DNA of 20,129 bases from an uncultured Gammaproteobacteria bacterium (GCA_905480065.1 CAJQOV010000147.1:1-20129), one strand, 5' to 3'. Counted from the first letter of the stretch, positions 7,180 to 15,933 are shown. The notes: a model not told the origin generated them from the sequence alone. Translations and numbers: made by a program.

Positions 7180-8695
7180 AACCCTGTTGACGGGGATCGA
7201 TGCCTCCGCTGCCGAGCACGAGGCCAAGCCGCGCCGCCCGTCATTCCTGTTTGCCAAGCGTAACGGGCTGCTGGTGACCGGCTATGAAAACGGCAAGGCG
7301 ATCGTGGCACATACCAAGAAGGTGGCTCCGGCCGCCCTGATCGAGTTGCGCCGGTTGCTGGGCAAGCCGGTCAGGTTACACCAGATTGACCAGCAGGAAT
7401 TCGATACCCTGCTGGCGAACAATTATGAGCAGGGCTCCAGTGAAGCCATGCAAATGATGGGCGACCTGGGTGAAGACCTCGACCTGATGCACGTGGCACA
7501 GGGCCTGCCCGAGCCGGAAGATCTGCTCGAGAGCGAGGATGACGCCCCCATCATCCGGCTGATCAACGCCCTGTTGACCGAAGCCATCAAGGAAAACGCT
7601 TCGGATATCCATATTGAACCCTTCGAGAACCGGCTGGTGGTGCGGTTCCGTTGCGACGGCGTACTGCGCGAGGTGCTGGAACCGCAGCGTGTGCTGGCAC
7701 CGCTGCTGGTCTCGCGCATCAAGGTGATGGCACGGCTGGATATTGCCGAGAAGCGCCTGCCGCAGGACGGCCGCATTTCACTCCGGGTTGCCGGACGGGC
7801 AGTGGATGTACGTGTGTCCACGCTGCCCTCCGGAAACGGCGAGCGGGTGGTGTTGCGCCTGCTCGACAAGCAGGCCGGACGCCTCGACCTGGAACAGCTC
7901 GGCATGTCGGCCCAGTCGCGCGAGGCAATCGATGTACTGATCAACAAACCACACGGAATTATCCTGGTCACCGGCCCGACCGGTTCCGGCAAGACCACCA
8001 CGCTGTACGCGGCCATTGGCCGCATCAACAACAAGCGTCGCAATATCATGACGGTGGAAGACCCGATCGAGTACTACCTGGATGGCATTGGCCAGACCCA
8101 GGTCAATACCAAGGTGGATCTCAGTTTTGCACGCGGCCTGCGCGCCATTCTGCGCCAGGATCCGGACGTGGTGATGGTCGGTGAAATTCGTGACCTGGAA
8201 ACCGCCGAGATCAGTGTGCAGGCCAGCCTGACCGGGCACCTGGTGTTTTCGACATTGCATACCAACAGCGCGGTCGGTGCCGTCAACCGCTTGCGTGATA
8301 TGGGCGTGGAACCCTTCCTGCTGTCATCCAGCCTGGTCGCTGTGCTTGCACAACGCCTGGTTCGCGTGCTGTGTGAAGATTGCAAGGAACCCTATACCGC
8401 CGCCCCCGCTGATTGCACGATCATGGGTATTGAAGCGGAAAATGCTCCGGTCCTGTATCGACCGAGCGGTTGTCCTTCCTGTAACCAGCTGGGTTACCGG
8501 GGCCGTACCGGCATCTACGAACTGATTACTTTCAATGACGTCATGCGCAGCATGATTCATGATGGTGCCGGCGAGCAGGAGCTGGAACGCTATGCACGCA
8601 CCATGTCGACAGGTATCCGCCAGGATGGCTGGCGCAAGGTCCTGGATGGCGTAACTTCGGTTGAAGAAGTGCTGCGTGTCACCCAGGGCGACTGA
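7163..8695 (+). CDS. gspE: Type II secretion system ATPase GspE
   Basis: GspE is the cytoplasmic hexameric ATPase that drives pseudopilus assembly. The 510-residue protein has an N-terminal domain (about 25-120), an N2 linker with ENASDIHIEP (144-153), Walker A GPTGSGKTT (271-279), the Asp box around MTVEDPIE (296-303), the Walker B region DVVMVGEIRD (335-344, catalytic Glu341) and His-box residues through STLHTNSA (363-370). A zinc-binding four-cysteine motif (Cys404, 407, 437, 440) marks the GspE class. The ATG lies inside the end of gspD, preceded by AGGAAG, so the two genes are translationally coupled. The length is normal for GspE and no key residue is missing. Confidence 0.96.
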   Translation: MQQTNETLLTGIDASAAEHEAKPRRPSFLFAKRNGLLVTGYENGKAIVAHTKKVAPAALIELRRLLGKPVRLHQIDQQEFDTLLANNYEQGSSEAMQMMGDLGEDLDLMHVAQGLPEPEDLLESEDDAPIIRLINALLTEAIKENASDIHIEPFENRLVVRFRCDGVLREVLEPQRVLAPLLVSRIKVMARLDIAEKRLPQDGRISLRVAGRAVDVRVSTLPSGNGERVVLRLLDKQAGRLDLEQLGMSAQSREAIDVLINKPHGIILVTGPTGSGKTTTLYAAIGRINNKRRNIMTVEDPIEYYLDGIGQTQVNTKVDLSFARGLRAILRQDPDVVMVGEIRDLETAEISVQASLTGHLVFSTLHTNSAVGAVNRLRDMGVEPFLLSSSLVAVLAQRLVRVLCEDCKEPYTAAPADCTIMGIEAENAPVLYRPSGCPSCNQLGYRGRTGIYELITFNDVMRSMIHDGAGEQELERYARTMSTGIRQDGWRKVLDGVTSVEEVLRVTQGD

Positions 8696-8769
8696 TCGTG
8701 CAGACTGCGGCCTGCCTCGCCTGTCACCTGCCGTGTTACCACCATCATACGCACCCGTCGGACTGATCC

Positions 8770-9987
8770 ATGGGTGCGTTTGAATACAAGGCGCTGGATG
8801 CCGCAGGACGCGAGAAGAAAGGCGTCATGGAAGGAGATGCGCCGCGCCAGGTGCGCCAGCAACTCCGCGACCAGGGCTGGATCCCGCTGGAGGTGCAAGA
8901 GGTTTCGCAGCGGGAAACCGTTTCCCGCAAGCGCCCCGCAATCCTGCAACGCGGAGTCAGTGCCACAGATCTTGCATTGATAACGCGCCAGCTGGCAACG
9001 CTGGTGCGTGCTGCGTTGCCGCTCGAAGAGTGCCTGCGCGCGGTGTCGCAACAAACCGACCGCGCCCGGCTCAAGAGCATGTTGCTGGCGGTGCGCTCGC
9101 GGGTCATGGAGGGCCACACGCTGGCCTCAGGCCTGGGAGATTTCCGGCACATTTTCCCGGAGCTGTACCGCACCACGATAGAGGCGGGCGAGTCTTCGGG
9201 GCATCTCGATCGCGTTCTGGAACGGCTCGCGGACTACACCGAGAGCCGCCAGCAAATGCGTCAGAAGATCCAGCTGGCGGTGTTTTATCCTGCCATGCTG
9301 ACTATCGTCGCTATACTCGTGGTGGGTGGCCTGATGACCTATGTCGTTCCACAGGTGGTCCAGGTGTTCGACAATATTGGACAAGACCTGCCCGCGCTTA
9401 CCGTTGGCCTGATTGCCGTCAGTGACTTCATGCGTAACTATGGCCTGTTGATGCTGGGCACGATTGCCCTGCTGATTGCGCTGGCGGTGTGGTTGCTGCG
9501 TTTTGAGGATAATCGCCGCGTGGTGCACCGCTTTATGCTGCGGATGCCACTCGTCGGCAAGCTGGTGCGTGGACTGGAGACCGGACGTTTCGCACGTACC
9601 TTCAGCATCCTCACCGCCAGTGGGGTGGCCGTGCTGGAGGCGCTGCGGATTTCCGCCCAGGTGATATCCAATATCCCGATGCGCGAGGCGGTCAACGAGG
9701 CAGCAGCGCGGGTCCGTGAAGGTGCCGGTATTGCCTCAGCCCTCGAACGCAGCGGCTTTTTCCCACCCATGACCGTGCACCTGATTGCCAGTGGTGAGGC
9801 CAGCGGCAAGCTGGAAGATATGCTGGAACGTGCTGCAATCAACCAGGAGCGGGAAATTGAAACCCTGATCGCAGCGGTGCTCGGCCTGTTCGAACCCATG
9901 CTGATCCTGCTGATGGGCGGTGTGGTGCTGGTGATCGTGCTGGCAATCCTGTTGCCGATCTTTGACCTGAACCAGCTGGTTCAGTAG
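8770..9987 (+). CDS. gspF: Type II secretion system platform protein GspF
   Basis: GspF is the polytopic inner-membrane platform protein of the T2SS, a partner of GspE and GspL. The 405-residue product starts with the family-typical MGAFEYKALDAAG and has two T2SSF repeats (about 68-190 and 271-393), each with the conserved Glu-Gly/Gly-Glu stretch (IEAGESSG at 137-144, IASGEASG at 339-346). Membrane helices are predicted near 168-192, 222-243 and 372-396. It follows gspE after a 74-nt gap with no clear Shine-Dalgarno sequence. It is the last T2SS gene here: the next gene is on the other strand and overlaps its 3' end by 7 nt, so gspG and the other pseudopilin genes are not adjacent. Confidence 0.95.
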   Translation: MGAFEYKALDAAGREKKGVMEGDAPRQVRQQLRDQGWIPLEVQEVSQRETVSRKRPAILQRGVSATDLALITRQLATLVRAALPLEECLRAVSQQTDRARLKSMLLAVRSRVMEGHTLASGLGDFRHIFPELYRTTIEAGESSGHLDRVLERLADYTESRQQMRQKIQLAVFYPAMLTIVAILVVGGLMTYVVPQVVQVFDNIGQDLPALTVGLIAVSDFMRNYGLLMLGTIALLIALAVWLLRFEDNRRVVHRFMLRMPLVGKLVRGLETGRFARTFSILTASGVAVLEALRISAQVISNIPMREAVNEAAARVREGAGIASALERSGFFPPMTVHLIASGEASGKLEDMLERAAINQEREIETLIAAVLGLFEPMLILLMGGVVLVIVLAILLPIFDLNQLVQ

Positions 9988-10778
9988 CCGTTGGCAGCGA
10001 TGTCGACGCTGCCCGGAATTTCCTCGGTTCTGTCAATTCCGGTTTCAATATGACCGTCGGGATGCAGGTGTAACCACCGGTATCCCGGTGCGGCCATGTC
10101 GAGCGCAAAATTGCTGCTGCCCGGCAGGAACTGGATACACGTCGAGGGGGCTGACATCAGCTGTACCTGGTTGCGTACCGTGTGCATGGCCTGGTGTACG
10201 TGGCCCCAGATGATGCCGCGTACCTGCGGATGCCGGTCAATAACTGCAAAGAATTCCTCTGCATTGTCCAGGGCCATGGTGTCCAGCCAGTCGCTGTCCA
10301 TGGGTACCGGCTGGTGATGCAGGCATACCAGGGTGTGGTGTTCCGGCGCGGACTCCAGCTGGCGCTGCAGCTGCAGCAGTGCATCACGGTCCAGGTGGGC
10401 GCCTTCGCTGCCGGGAACGGTCGAATCGAGAAAGATGATCTGCCAGTTGCCCTGGCGGACCTGGTCGACCGTAACGCAGTGACCGTTATTGTTGATGTTG
10501 CGCAGCTTGGTTGCTTCATCATGGTTGCCGGGCAGGCAGTAGACCGGCAGGTCAAGACCGTTCATCAGCGAGAAGAAGCGGCGATAGGCAGCAGTGCTGC
10601 CGTCATGTGACAGGTCCCCGGTAGCGAGCACCAGGTCGGCCGAGGGGTGACGTTCACGTGCATCGGCAATGACGGCCTGCAGGCTTTGTTCGGTATTCAG
10701 CCCAAGCAATGTTCCGCTGCTGTCCGCAAACAGGTGCGTATCGGTAAGTTGCAGAATCTTTATGATTTCCGTGGACAT
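9981..10778 (-). CDS. cpdA: 3',5'-cyclic AMP phosphodiesterase CpdA
   Basis: This calcineurin-like metallophosphoesterase of 265 residues closely follows E. coli CpdA (275), including ILQLTDTHLF near the N-terminus and the C-terminal Gly-Tyr. CpdA hydrolyses cAMP to AMP and so limits CRP-dependent transcription. Metal-binding motifs, numbered from the chosen start, are DTH (Asp13, His15), GDLSHD (Asp55), GNHD (Asn85, His86), the HH pair near 154-155 and GHVH (His193, His195). I chose the ATG at 10778 over one at 10802 because AGGG lies 8 nt upstream of it and a TATATA element sits almost directly before the upstream ATG. The 3' end overlaps gspF head-on by 7 nt. Confidence 0.93.
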   Translation of the reverse strand: MSTEIIKILQLTDTHLFADSSGTLLGLNTEQSLQAVIADARERHPSADLVLATGDLSHDGSTAAYRRFFSLMNGLDLPVYCLPGNHDEATKLRNINNNGHCVTVDQVRQGNWQIIFLDSTVPGSEGAHLDRDALLQLQRQLESAPEHHTLVCLHHQPVPMDSDWLDTMALDNAEEFFAVIDRHPQVRGIIWGHVHQAMHTVRNQVQLMSAPSTCIQFLPGSSNFALDMAAPGYRWLHLHPDGHIETGIDRTEEIPGSVDIAANGY

Positions 10779-10975
10779 GCTGGCGCCCTGGCCTGGTTTC
10801 ATCTGGTATATATTCGCTGGTCTCGCACGTTTCTTGACGTTTCATGCATCCCGTTTGCCATATGCCTGTCGTTCTTGTGACGCAGTGCTCACCAGCATGG
10901 TGCTGGCAGGCGCGGTTCCCGTTTACCGGGCGTCTTTGCAGATTGTGCCGCGCTTGTCATGTGCCCGGTGTCCGC
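10779..10975. other. cpdA upstream region / argA downstream region
   Basis: These 197 bp separate argA and cpdA, both on the minus strand. A TATATA at 10806-10811 could be the -10 of a cpdA promoter, but no matching -35 is clear. A perfect 6-bp hairpin with a 3-nt loop (10892-10906, CCAGCA/TGCTGG) lies downstream of argA without a T-tract. No gene is seen. Confidence 0.35.
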
Positions 10976-12301
10976 TCAGCCCAGCGGCTTGTAGAACACC
11001 TTGGAATTGCGCTGGTAGTTATAGAGCGCTTTTTTTGCATCCGGCAGGTGCGAGGTGTCGCCCGGCAGGAAGCCGCGCTCGCGAAACCAGTGTGCAGTAC
11101 GGGTGGTCAGCACGACCAGCCGGTTGATCCCGTGCTTCAGTGCGCGGCTCTCGATGGCCTGCAGCAGCGCGTCACCACGGCCCTCGTTGCGATAGTCTGC
11201 GTGTACCGCGAGGCAGGCGAGTTCGGCGAGGGATTCCCGTTTGCCAGGGTACAGTGCTGCGCAGGCAATGATGGCCCCGTCACGTTCGATGACCAGAAAA
11301 TATCCGATTTCCATTTCCAGCAGTTCGCGTGACCGCTTCACCAGTACGCCTTCCTCTTCCAGCGGCTTGATGAGTTCCAGAATGCCTCCAACGTCATCGA
11401 TGGTGGCAGCGCGGATGCCCTCATAGGCCTCGTCGGTAATCAGCATGCCGAGACCGTCACGCGTGAACAGCTCCAGCAGCAATGCGCCGTTAATGTGCCG
11501 GTCCAGCAGGTGTATACGGCGCACCTGCTGGCGACAGGCCTGGATCGCAAACAGCAGGTGCCGCTTGTCAGCTTCATCGAGCTTGCGCCGGGAATGCAGC
11601 AAGGCTTCTGCCTCGCGCATGGACAGTTGCGTGACCTTGTTACCTCCGCGCCTGTGCCGGTTGAAACCCTCGGCCAGCATGATCAGCTTGTCTGCGTGCA
11701 GTTCGGTGGCCGTGCGGGTGGCAATTTCCTCGGCGCTCAGGTTGAACACTTCGCCGGTCGGCGAGTAGCCCAGCGGTGAGAGCAGCACAATGCGGCGCTC
11801 GGCAAGATGTTGCCGGATGGCCGGCCCGTCAATGCGTCGTACTTCTCCGGTGTGACAATAGTCAACGCCATTGCGCACGCCAAGTGGCCGCGCGGTGACG
11901 AAATTGCCGGAACTCACGCCGATGCGCGCGCCGGACATCGGCGTGTTCGCCAGTCCCATGGAAAGCAGGGCTTCTACTTCCACGCGTACCGTGCCGGCGG
12001 CCTCCTTGACGCATTGCAGTGCAGCATCGCTGGTTATCCGCAGGCCGTTTGAGTATTCCATCTGGATACCCGCCGCGATCAGCTTGGTCTCGATCTGCGG
12101 GCGTGCGCCATGCACCAGTACCAGGCGAATGCCGAGGCTGTGCAACAGCGCGATATCATGTACCAGTTCCGGAAACTGCCGGTCTTCGACGGCTTCGCCG
12201 CCAAACACGATTACGAAGGTACGGTCGCGGTGCGCGTGGATGTATGGCGCCGAATGTCGGAAGCTATCGATGAACTGCTGGTGCCGGTCAGAGGTTTTCA
12301 T
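10976..12301 (-). CDS. argA: N-acetylglutamate synthase ArgA (amino-acid N-acetyltransferase)
   Basis: ArgA transfers acetyl from acetyl-CoA to glutamate, the first step of arginine synthesis. The 441-residue protein matches E. coli ArgA (443) throughout. It has an N-terminal amino-acid-kinase-like domain (FVIVFGGEAV, LHSLGIRLVLVHGARPQ, SGNFVTARPLGV) that in this family binds arginine for feedback inhibition, and a C-terminal GNAT domain (IRAATIDDVGGILELI, acetyl-CoA loop RNEGRG, LTTRTAHWFRERGF). I prefer the ATG at 12301 to the in-frame TTG at 12337 because it matches the E. coli N-terminus and avoids overlapping argE. Neither start has an obvious Shine-Dalgarno sequence. argE ends 20 nt upstream, so argE-argA are probably one transcript. 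Confidence 0.95.
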   Translation of the reverse strand: MKTSDRHQQFIDSFRHSAPYIHAHRDRTFVIVFGGEAVEDRQFPELVHDIALLHSLGIRLVLVHGARPQIETKLIAAGIQMEYSNGLRITSDAALQCVKEAAGTVRVEVEALLSMGLANTPMSGARIGVSSGNFVTARPLGVRNGVDYCHTGEVRRIDGPAIRQHLAERRIVLLSPLGYSPTGEVFNLSAEEIATRTATELHADKLIMLAEGFNRHRRGGNKVTQLSMREAEALLHSRRKLDEADKRHLLFAIQACRQQVRRIHLLDRHINGALLLELFTRDGLGMLITDEAYEGIRAATIDDVGGILELIKPLEEEGVLVKRSRELLEMEIGYFLVIERDGAIIACAALYPGKRESLAELACLAVHADYRNEGRGDALLQAIESRALKHGINRLVVLTTRTAHWFRERGFLPGDTSHLPDAKKALYNYQRNSKVFYKPLG

Positions 12302-12321
12302 GGCACAAGTTATAGCAAGCG

Positions 12322-13476
12322 TCAGTGCCTGATACAAACAGATTTGATCACCGCTTGCAGCAGGTCCACGGTCGGTTGCAGGCGTTCCATGGCCAGGTAT
12401 TCATCCGGCTGGTGCGCCTGTCCGATATCGCCGGGCCCGAGGATGACGGTATCCATGCCCAGCGCCGTCAGAAAGGGAGCTTCGGTGCCGAAGGCTGCCG
12501 AACCCGGTGTGTGACCGGTCAGTTGCTCGCTGAGCCGGACAATTTCTGCAGTGGCGGGTGTCTCCAGTGCCGGAATGCCATCGAACAGGGCCCTGCACTC
12601 GAAGCGGATACCGGTATCTTGCAGCGCGGTCCTGACGCACTGCTGCAGTTCGGTGCGCAGTTCGGCGATGTCCATGCCGGGCAGCGGCCGCAGGTCGATG
12701 TGCAGCTCACAATCGGCGCAGATACGGTTCGGGTTGTCGCCCCCGTGAATATGACCGAGGTTGAGGGTAGGTATCGGGACCGCGAAGCACGGATTTTGAT
12801 AGCGCTCCTGCAGTTGTTTGCGCCAGTCCAGCAATGCGCCGATTACCCGGTACATGGCCTCCAGCGCATTGTTGCCAAGCGCCGGATCACTGGAATGACC
12901 GGAATGGCCGTACAGGCAAATGGCCTCCATGAAGATACCCTTGTGCATGCGAACCGGGCGCAGCCCGGTCGGTTCTCCGATTATCGCGTGCCGGGCACGA
13001 GGTCGTTGTTGTTCCAGCAGTGCGCGCGCGCCGGCCATGGAGGTTTCTTCGTCGGCCGTGGCCAGCAGGATCAGCGGATGGGCGAGATCCTGTGCGCGCA
13101 GTTCACGCACGGCTTCCAGCGCCAGCGCCAGGAATGCCTTCATGTCGGAAGTGCCGAGGCCATACAGCCGCTGGTCAGCCTGGGTCATGCGGAACGGATC
13201 GTGCTGCCATTTGCCTTCATCGAAGGGAACCGTGTCGGCGTGCCCGGCCAGTACCAGTCCATCCGGACCCTGTCCCAGCGTCGCGACCAGGTTTGCCCGG
13301 GCCGGCTGCCCGGCCAGCGGCATGACCTCAACCGAAAACCCGCTATCCTCCAGCCAGTCGGCCAGCAGTTCGATGACGCCCAGGTTGCCCTGGTCCAGCG
13401 CAGGGTCCACACAACTGACTGAAGGTGTGCGGATCAGCGCGCTGATCATGTCCAGCAGTGGTGGGTAGGGTTTCAT
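12322..13476 (-). CDS. argE: N-acetylornithine deacetylase ArgE
   Basis: ArgE hydrolyses N2-acetylornithine to ornithine and acetate in the linear arginine pathway. The 384-residue M20-family protein has nearly the E. coli length (383) and closely similar sequence, beginning MKPYPPLLDMISALIRTPS. Dinuclear zinc-site residues in order are His79 and Asp81 (GHADTVPFD), Asp111 (GTSDMK), Glu143/Glu144 (ADEETSMAG), Glu168 (GEPT) and His355 (HQPDEY). The frame stays open upstream to 13545, but the ATG at 13476 gives the family N-terminus. It lies directly upstream of argA on the same strand. An organism with ArgE would use the linear route and so depend on ArgA for all acetylglutamate. Confidence 0.95.
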   Translation of the reverse strand: MKPYPPLLDMISALIRTPSVSCVDPALDQGNLGVIELLADWLEDSGFSVEVMPLAGQPARANLVATLGQGPDGLVLAGHADTVPFDEGKWQHDPFRMTQADQRLYGLGTSDMKAFLALALEAVRELRAQDLAHPLILLATADEETSMAGARALLEQQRPRARHAIIGEPTGLRPVRMHKGIFMEAICLYGHSGHSSDPALGNNALEAMYRVIGALLDWRKQLQERYQNPCFAVPIPTLNLGHIHGGDNPNRICADCELHIDLRPLPGMDIAELRTELQQCVRTALQDTGIRFECRALFDGIPALETPATAEIVRLSEQLTGHTPGSAAFGTEAPFLTALGMDTVILGPGDIGQAHQPDEYLAMERLQPTVDLLQAVIKSVCIRH

Positions 13477-13518
13477 CAATGCGTTACACCGGTTGCCTGG
13501 GCTGCTGGCCCAGCGGTC

Positions 13519-13524
13519 AGTATA
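13519..13524 (-). promoter_or_regulatory. Candidate -10 box for the argE-argA transcript
   Basis: On the minus strand TATACT (5 of 6 to consensus) lies 42 nt upstream of the argE ATG. A possible -35, TTGCAG, is 15 nt further up, which is short and weak. No ARG-box-like palindrome was noticed. A GC-rich 6-bp hairpin (13497-13513, CTGGGC/GCCCAG) lies between this box and argE and would fall in the 5' leader. Confidence 0.35.
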
Positions 13525-13554
13525 GCGCCCGGGGATATGCTGCAACAGCTTGTC

Positions 13555-15528
13555 TCAGGAAGAGACCAGCACCAGTTGTGGCCGGGATTGCAGTGACAGG
13601 TTTGCCAGTGGCTCGGGTTTGCCAAAGGCGTGACCCTGCATGAAGTCGATGCCAATGCTGCGCAATTCATTCGCCACTTCCATGGTTTCCACGAATGCGG
13701 CGATCGTGCGTTTGTCGAGCAGCTGTCCGAGCTCGTTGATGGAACGAACCATGGCGTAGTCGACCGGATCAGAGAGTATGTCGCGTACAAAATGACCGTC
13801 TATCTTCAGGTAATCAACCGGCAGTTTCTTGAGATAGTTGAATGAAGCAATGCCGCTGCCAAAATCGTCCAGTGCAAAGCGGAATCCACAGCCACGCAGC
13901 GTCAGCATGAAGCTGGTTGCGGCTGCTATATTGGTAATCGTGGCGGTTTCGTTGACTTCGAAGATAATGCTGTCCGGCTCAATGCCGGTCTCGTCCATAT
14001 TCCTGATGATGAAACGTAACATTTCCTGATTGCCGATGGACTGGGTGGAGAGATTGATAGAAACCCTGACCGGCAGTCGGTCCGGCCCGCTGTTTTCAGC
14101 CAGCCACTGCATGGCATGTTCGATGACCCAGCGGTCGATGGCAGGTGAAATATTGTATTTTTCCGCGGCCGGCAGGAATATTCTCGGTGCGATCACGGTA
14201 CCGTCATCATCGATCATCCGTAGCAGCAACTCGATGAAATTGCCGCGGCTGGTCCTGTCTGCGCAGGGTACGATGGGCTGGTAGTACAGTGCGAACTGGT
14301 CCTGGTCCAATGCCCGGGTCAGGCGTGATACCCATTGCATTTCCCCGTGTCGCTGTTGCAGCCTGCGATCACCCAGGTGTGCAACCTGAACCTGGTTGCG
14401 GCCCGATTCCTTGGCGATATAACAGGCCGAGTCTGCGGCGCTCATGGCGCTGGCAATGCCGGTGGTATTCGCATCTATCGGGACTACGCCGATGCTGATT
14501 CCCAGTGTGAAGCAGCTTTGCTCCCAGCTGAACTGGAATTGCTCGAAAGTCCTGAGCAGGTTGTTGGCGATGACGATCGCCTTGTCCAGCGGGCAGTTAT
14601 CCAGCAGCATGCCGAACTCATCGCCGCCCAGCCGGCTGAGCGTATCCCGGTTACGAACCGATCCGAGCAACAGGCTGGAAATTTGCCGCAGCAGTTCGTC
14701 TCCGGCCGCATGTCCGCAGGTGTCATTGACGAGCTTGAACTGGTCAAGATCAAGGTATAACAGGGCATGGGCCGCAGACTGGATTTGTGCGTGCCGGATT
14801 GCGCGCTCTACACGATGCTCGAATTCACGGCGGTTGATCAGTCCGGTCAGTGCGTCATGCGATGCCTGGTAACTAAGCTGCCGGTTCTTGGCAGAGACAT
14901 GCCGGATTACCATGCGCGCAATGAGTAATGAAAACAGCAGTGCTATTCCGGCCAACAGGAACATCAGCCGTGTGGTGTTGTTGTAATGATCGCGGTTGGC
15001 GGCCAGTACCTGCCGGGTGTTCTCGTCCTCGTAATCGACCAGCTCGCCGAGCTTGTGGAGGATCAAGGCCTGTGAGTCGCTGGCGGACTTGACTGCGGCA
15101 TTGATATCCGTTGCTGTTGCATCACCCATCAGCAGTGCTGACGCATTGTCATTTTGTGGCTGCGAAGACCTGGTTAATCGCTGCAGCTCATCATTAATAC
15201 GCGATTCGGTTTCATCCATCCCGAGCCGGACCAGTTGCTCGTGTGCTTCGCGGTATGTGCCTGCGTAGTTCGCGAAGCGCTGCTGTACCTCGTCGCGTGC
15301 AAATACATCATCGGTCAGTTGCATGGTTTTCAGGCTGTCCGCACGTAACCGGATTGCGTCACGCATTTCGTTTGCCGCGGACGTTTTCCGGTTGGTCACC
15401 TCGACCAGCTTCTGCATGCTGCTGTTGAACTTGTTGAGCTGGAGCAGCGAGATGGCAGTCAGGGAAAACATCAGGCCCAGCACGGCAATAAAACTGAAGG
15501 TGACCAGCGTCCGGGTATTATCTTTCAT
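13555..15528 (-). CDS. Membrane GGDEF-EAL protein with intact cyclase site and degenerate EAL site
   Basis: This 657-residue protein has two membrane helices (about 8-29 and 188-208) around a roughly 160-residue helical periplasmic sensor region of no recognised family, then a GGDEF domain and a C-terminal EAL domain. The GGDEF active site is exact (301-305) and the inhibitory RxxD site is present five residues before it (292-295), so a feedback-controlled diguanylate cyclase is expected. In the EAL domain the signature reads ELL (433-435). Asn492, Glu524, Asp554/555, Lys575 and Gln631 are kept, but the catalytic-base Glu of the AEGVET-type motif is Ala (AAFVET, Ala611). The ATG at 15528 has AGGAG upstream at a longish 12 nt; an in-frame TTG at 15579 is less likely. 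Confidence 0.92.
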   Translation of the reverse strand: MKDNTRTLVTFSFIAVLGLMFSLTAISLLQLNKFNSSMQKLVEVTNRKTSAANEMRDAIRLRADSLKTMQLTDDVFARDEVQQRFANYAGTYREAHEQLVRLGMDETESRINDELQRLTRSSQPQNDNASALLMGDATATDINAAVKSASDSQALILHKLGELVDYEDENTRQVLAANRDHYNNTTRLMFLLAGIALLFSLLIARMVIRHVSAKNRQLSYQASHDALTGLINRREFEHRVERAIRHAQIQSAAHALLYLDLDQFKLVNDTCGHAAGDELLRQISSLLLGSVRNRDTLSRLGGDEFGMLLDNCPLDKAIVIANNLLRTFEQFQFSWEQSCFTLGISIGVVPIDANTTGIASAMSAADSACYIAKESGRNQVQVAHLGDRRLQQRHGEMQWVSRLTRALDQDQFALYYQPIVPCADRTSRGNFIELLLRMIDDDGTVIAPRIFLPAAEKYNISPAIDRWVIEHAMQWLAENSGPDRLPVRVSINLSTQSIGNQEMLRFIIRNMDETGIEPDSIIFEVNETATITNIAAATSFMLTLRGCGFRFALDDFGSGIASFNYLKKLPVDYLKIDGHFVRDILSDPVDYAMVRSINELGQLLDKRTIAAFVETMEVANELRSIGIDFMQGHAFGKPEPLANLSLQSRPQLVLVSS

Positions 15529-15933
15529 GCAGCAGTCAGCTCCTGAAATAATCACCCGACGTGGACTTGCGAAAAACAAGGAATAATCCGGGCGGTAACC
15601 TGGAGATGATCGGCACCGGCAATGCTGACTTGACGGTTGTCAGTACTGCCGGTTGTTATTTAAGCGGATTATTTGACGTGGTTCCGGAATGTATGGCCAA
15701 GGCAGGCCGGCAGGCGTTGTCTGGATGCCGGCAAACGGGCAAAACCGGGCAGACATCCGCATCAGTCCGGTTTCGTGCTACCCGCAATTCCTGTCTGTTG
15801 CCGCGGACCGGCAGGGTCAGTGCGCTGTGCCTGCGGTCGATGCGGTCGCAAGACATGCACTAACGGCACTGTGTGCGGCCCCCTCAAGGGCTGGAGCTGT
15901 AAGGCGGGTGTTTCGGGGTCTGGCTGTGCTGCC
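15529..15933. other. Intergenic region between GGDEF-EAL gene and persulfide dioxygenase gene
   Basis: About 400 bp separate two minus-strand genes. Short open frames exist on both strands, but none has a convincing ribosome-binding site, recognisable motif or protein-like composition. The region should carry the promoter of the GGDEF-EAL gene and the 3' end of the persulfide operon. No U-tract terminator was found after the dioxygenase stop at 15934. Confidence 0.45.

Noticed and set aside
6322..7257. 311-codon minus-strand frame opposite gspD
   Set aside because: It is the antisense shadow of the secretin domain, with no supporting start signal.
12325..13422. 365-codon plus-strand frame opposite argE
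   Set aside because: It arises from the GC-rich codon pattern of argE. It has no ribosome-binding site or recognisable domain, while argE has all catalytic residues.
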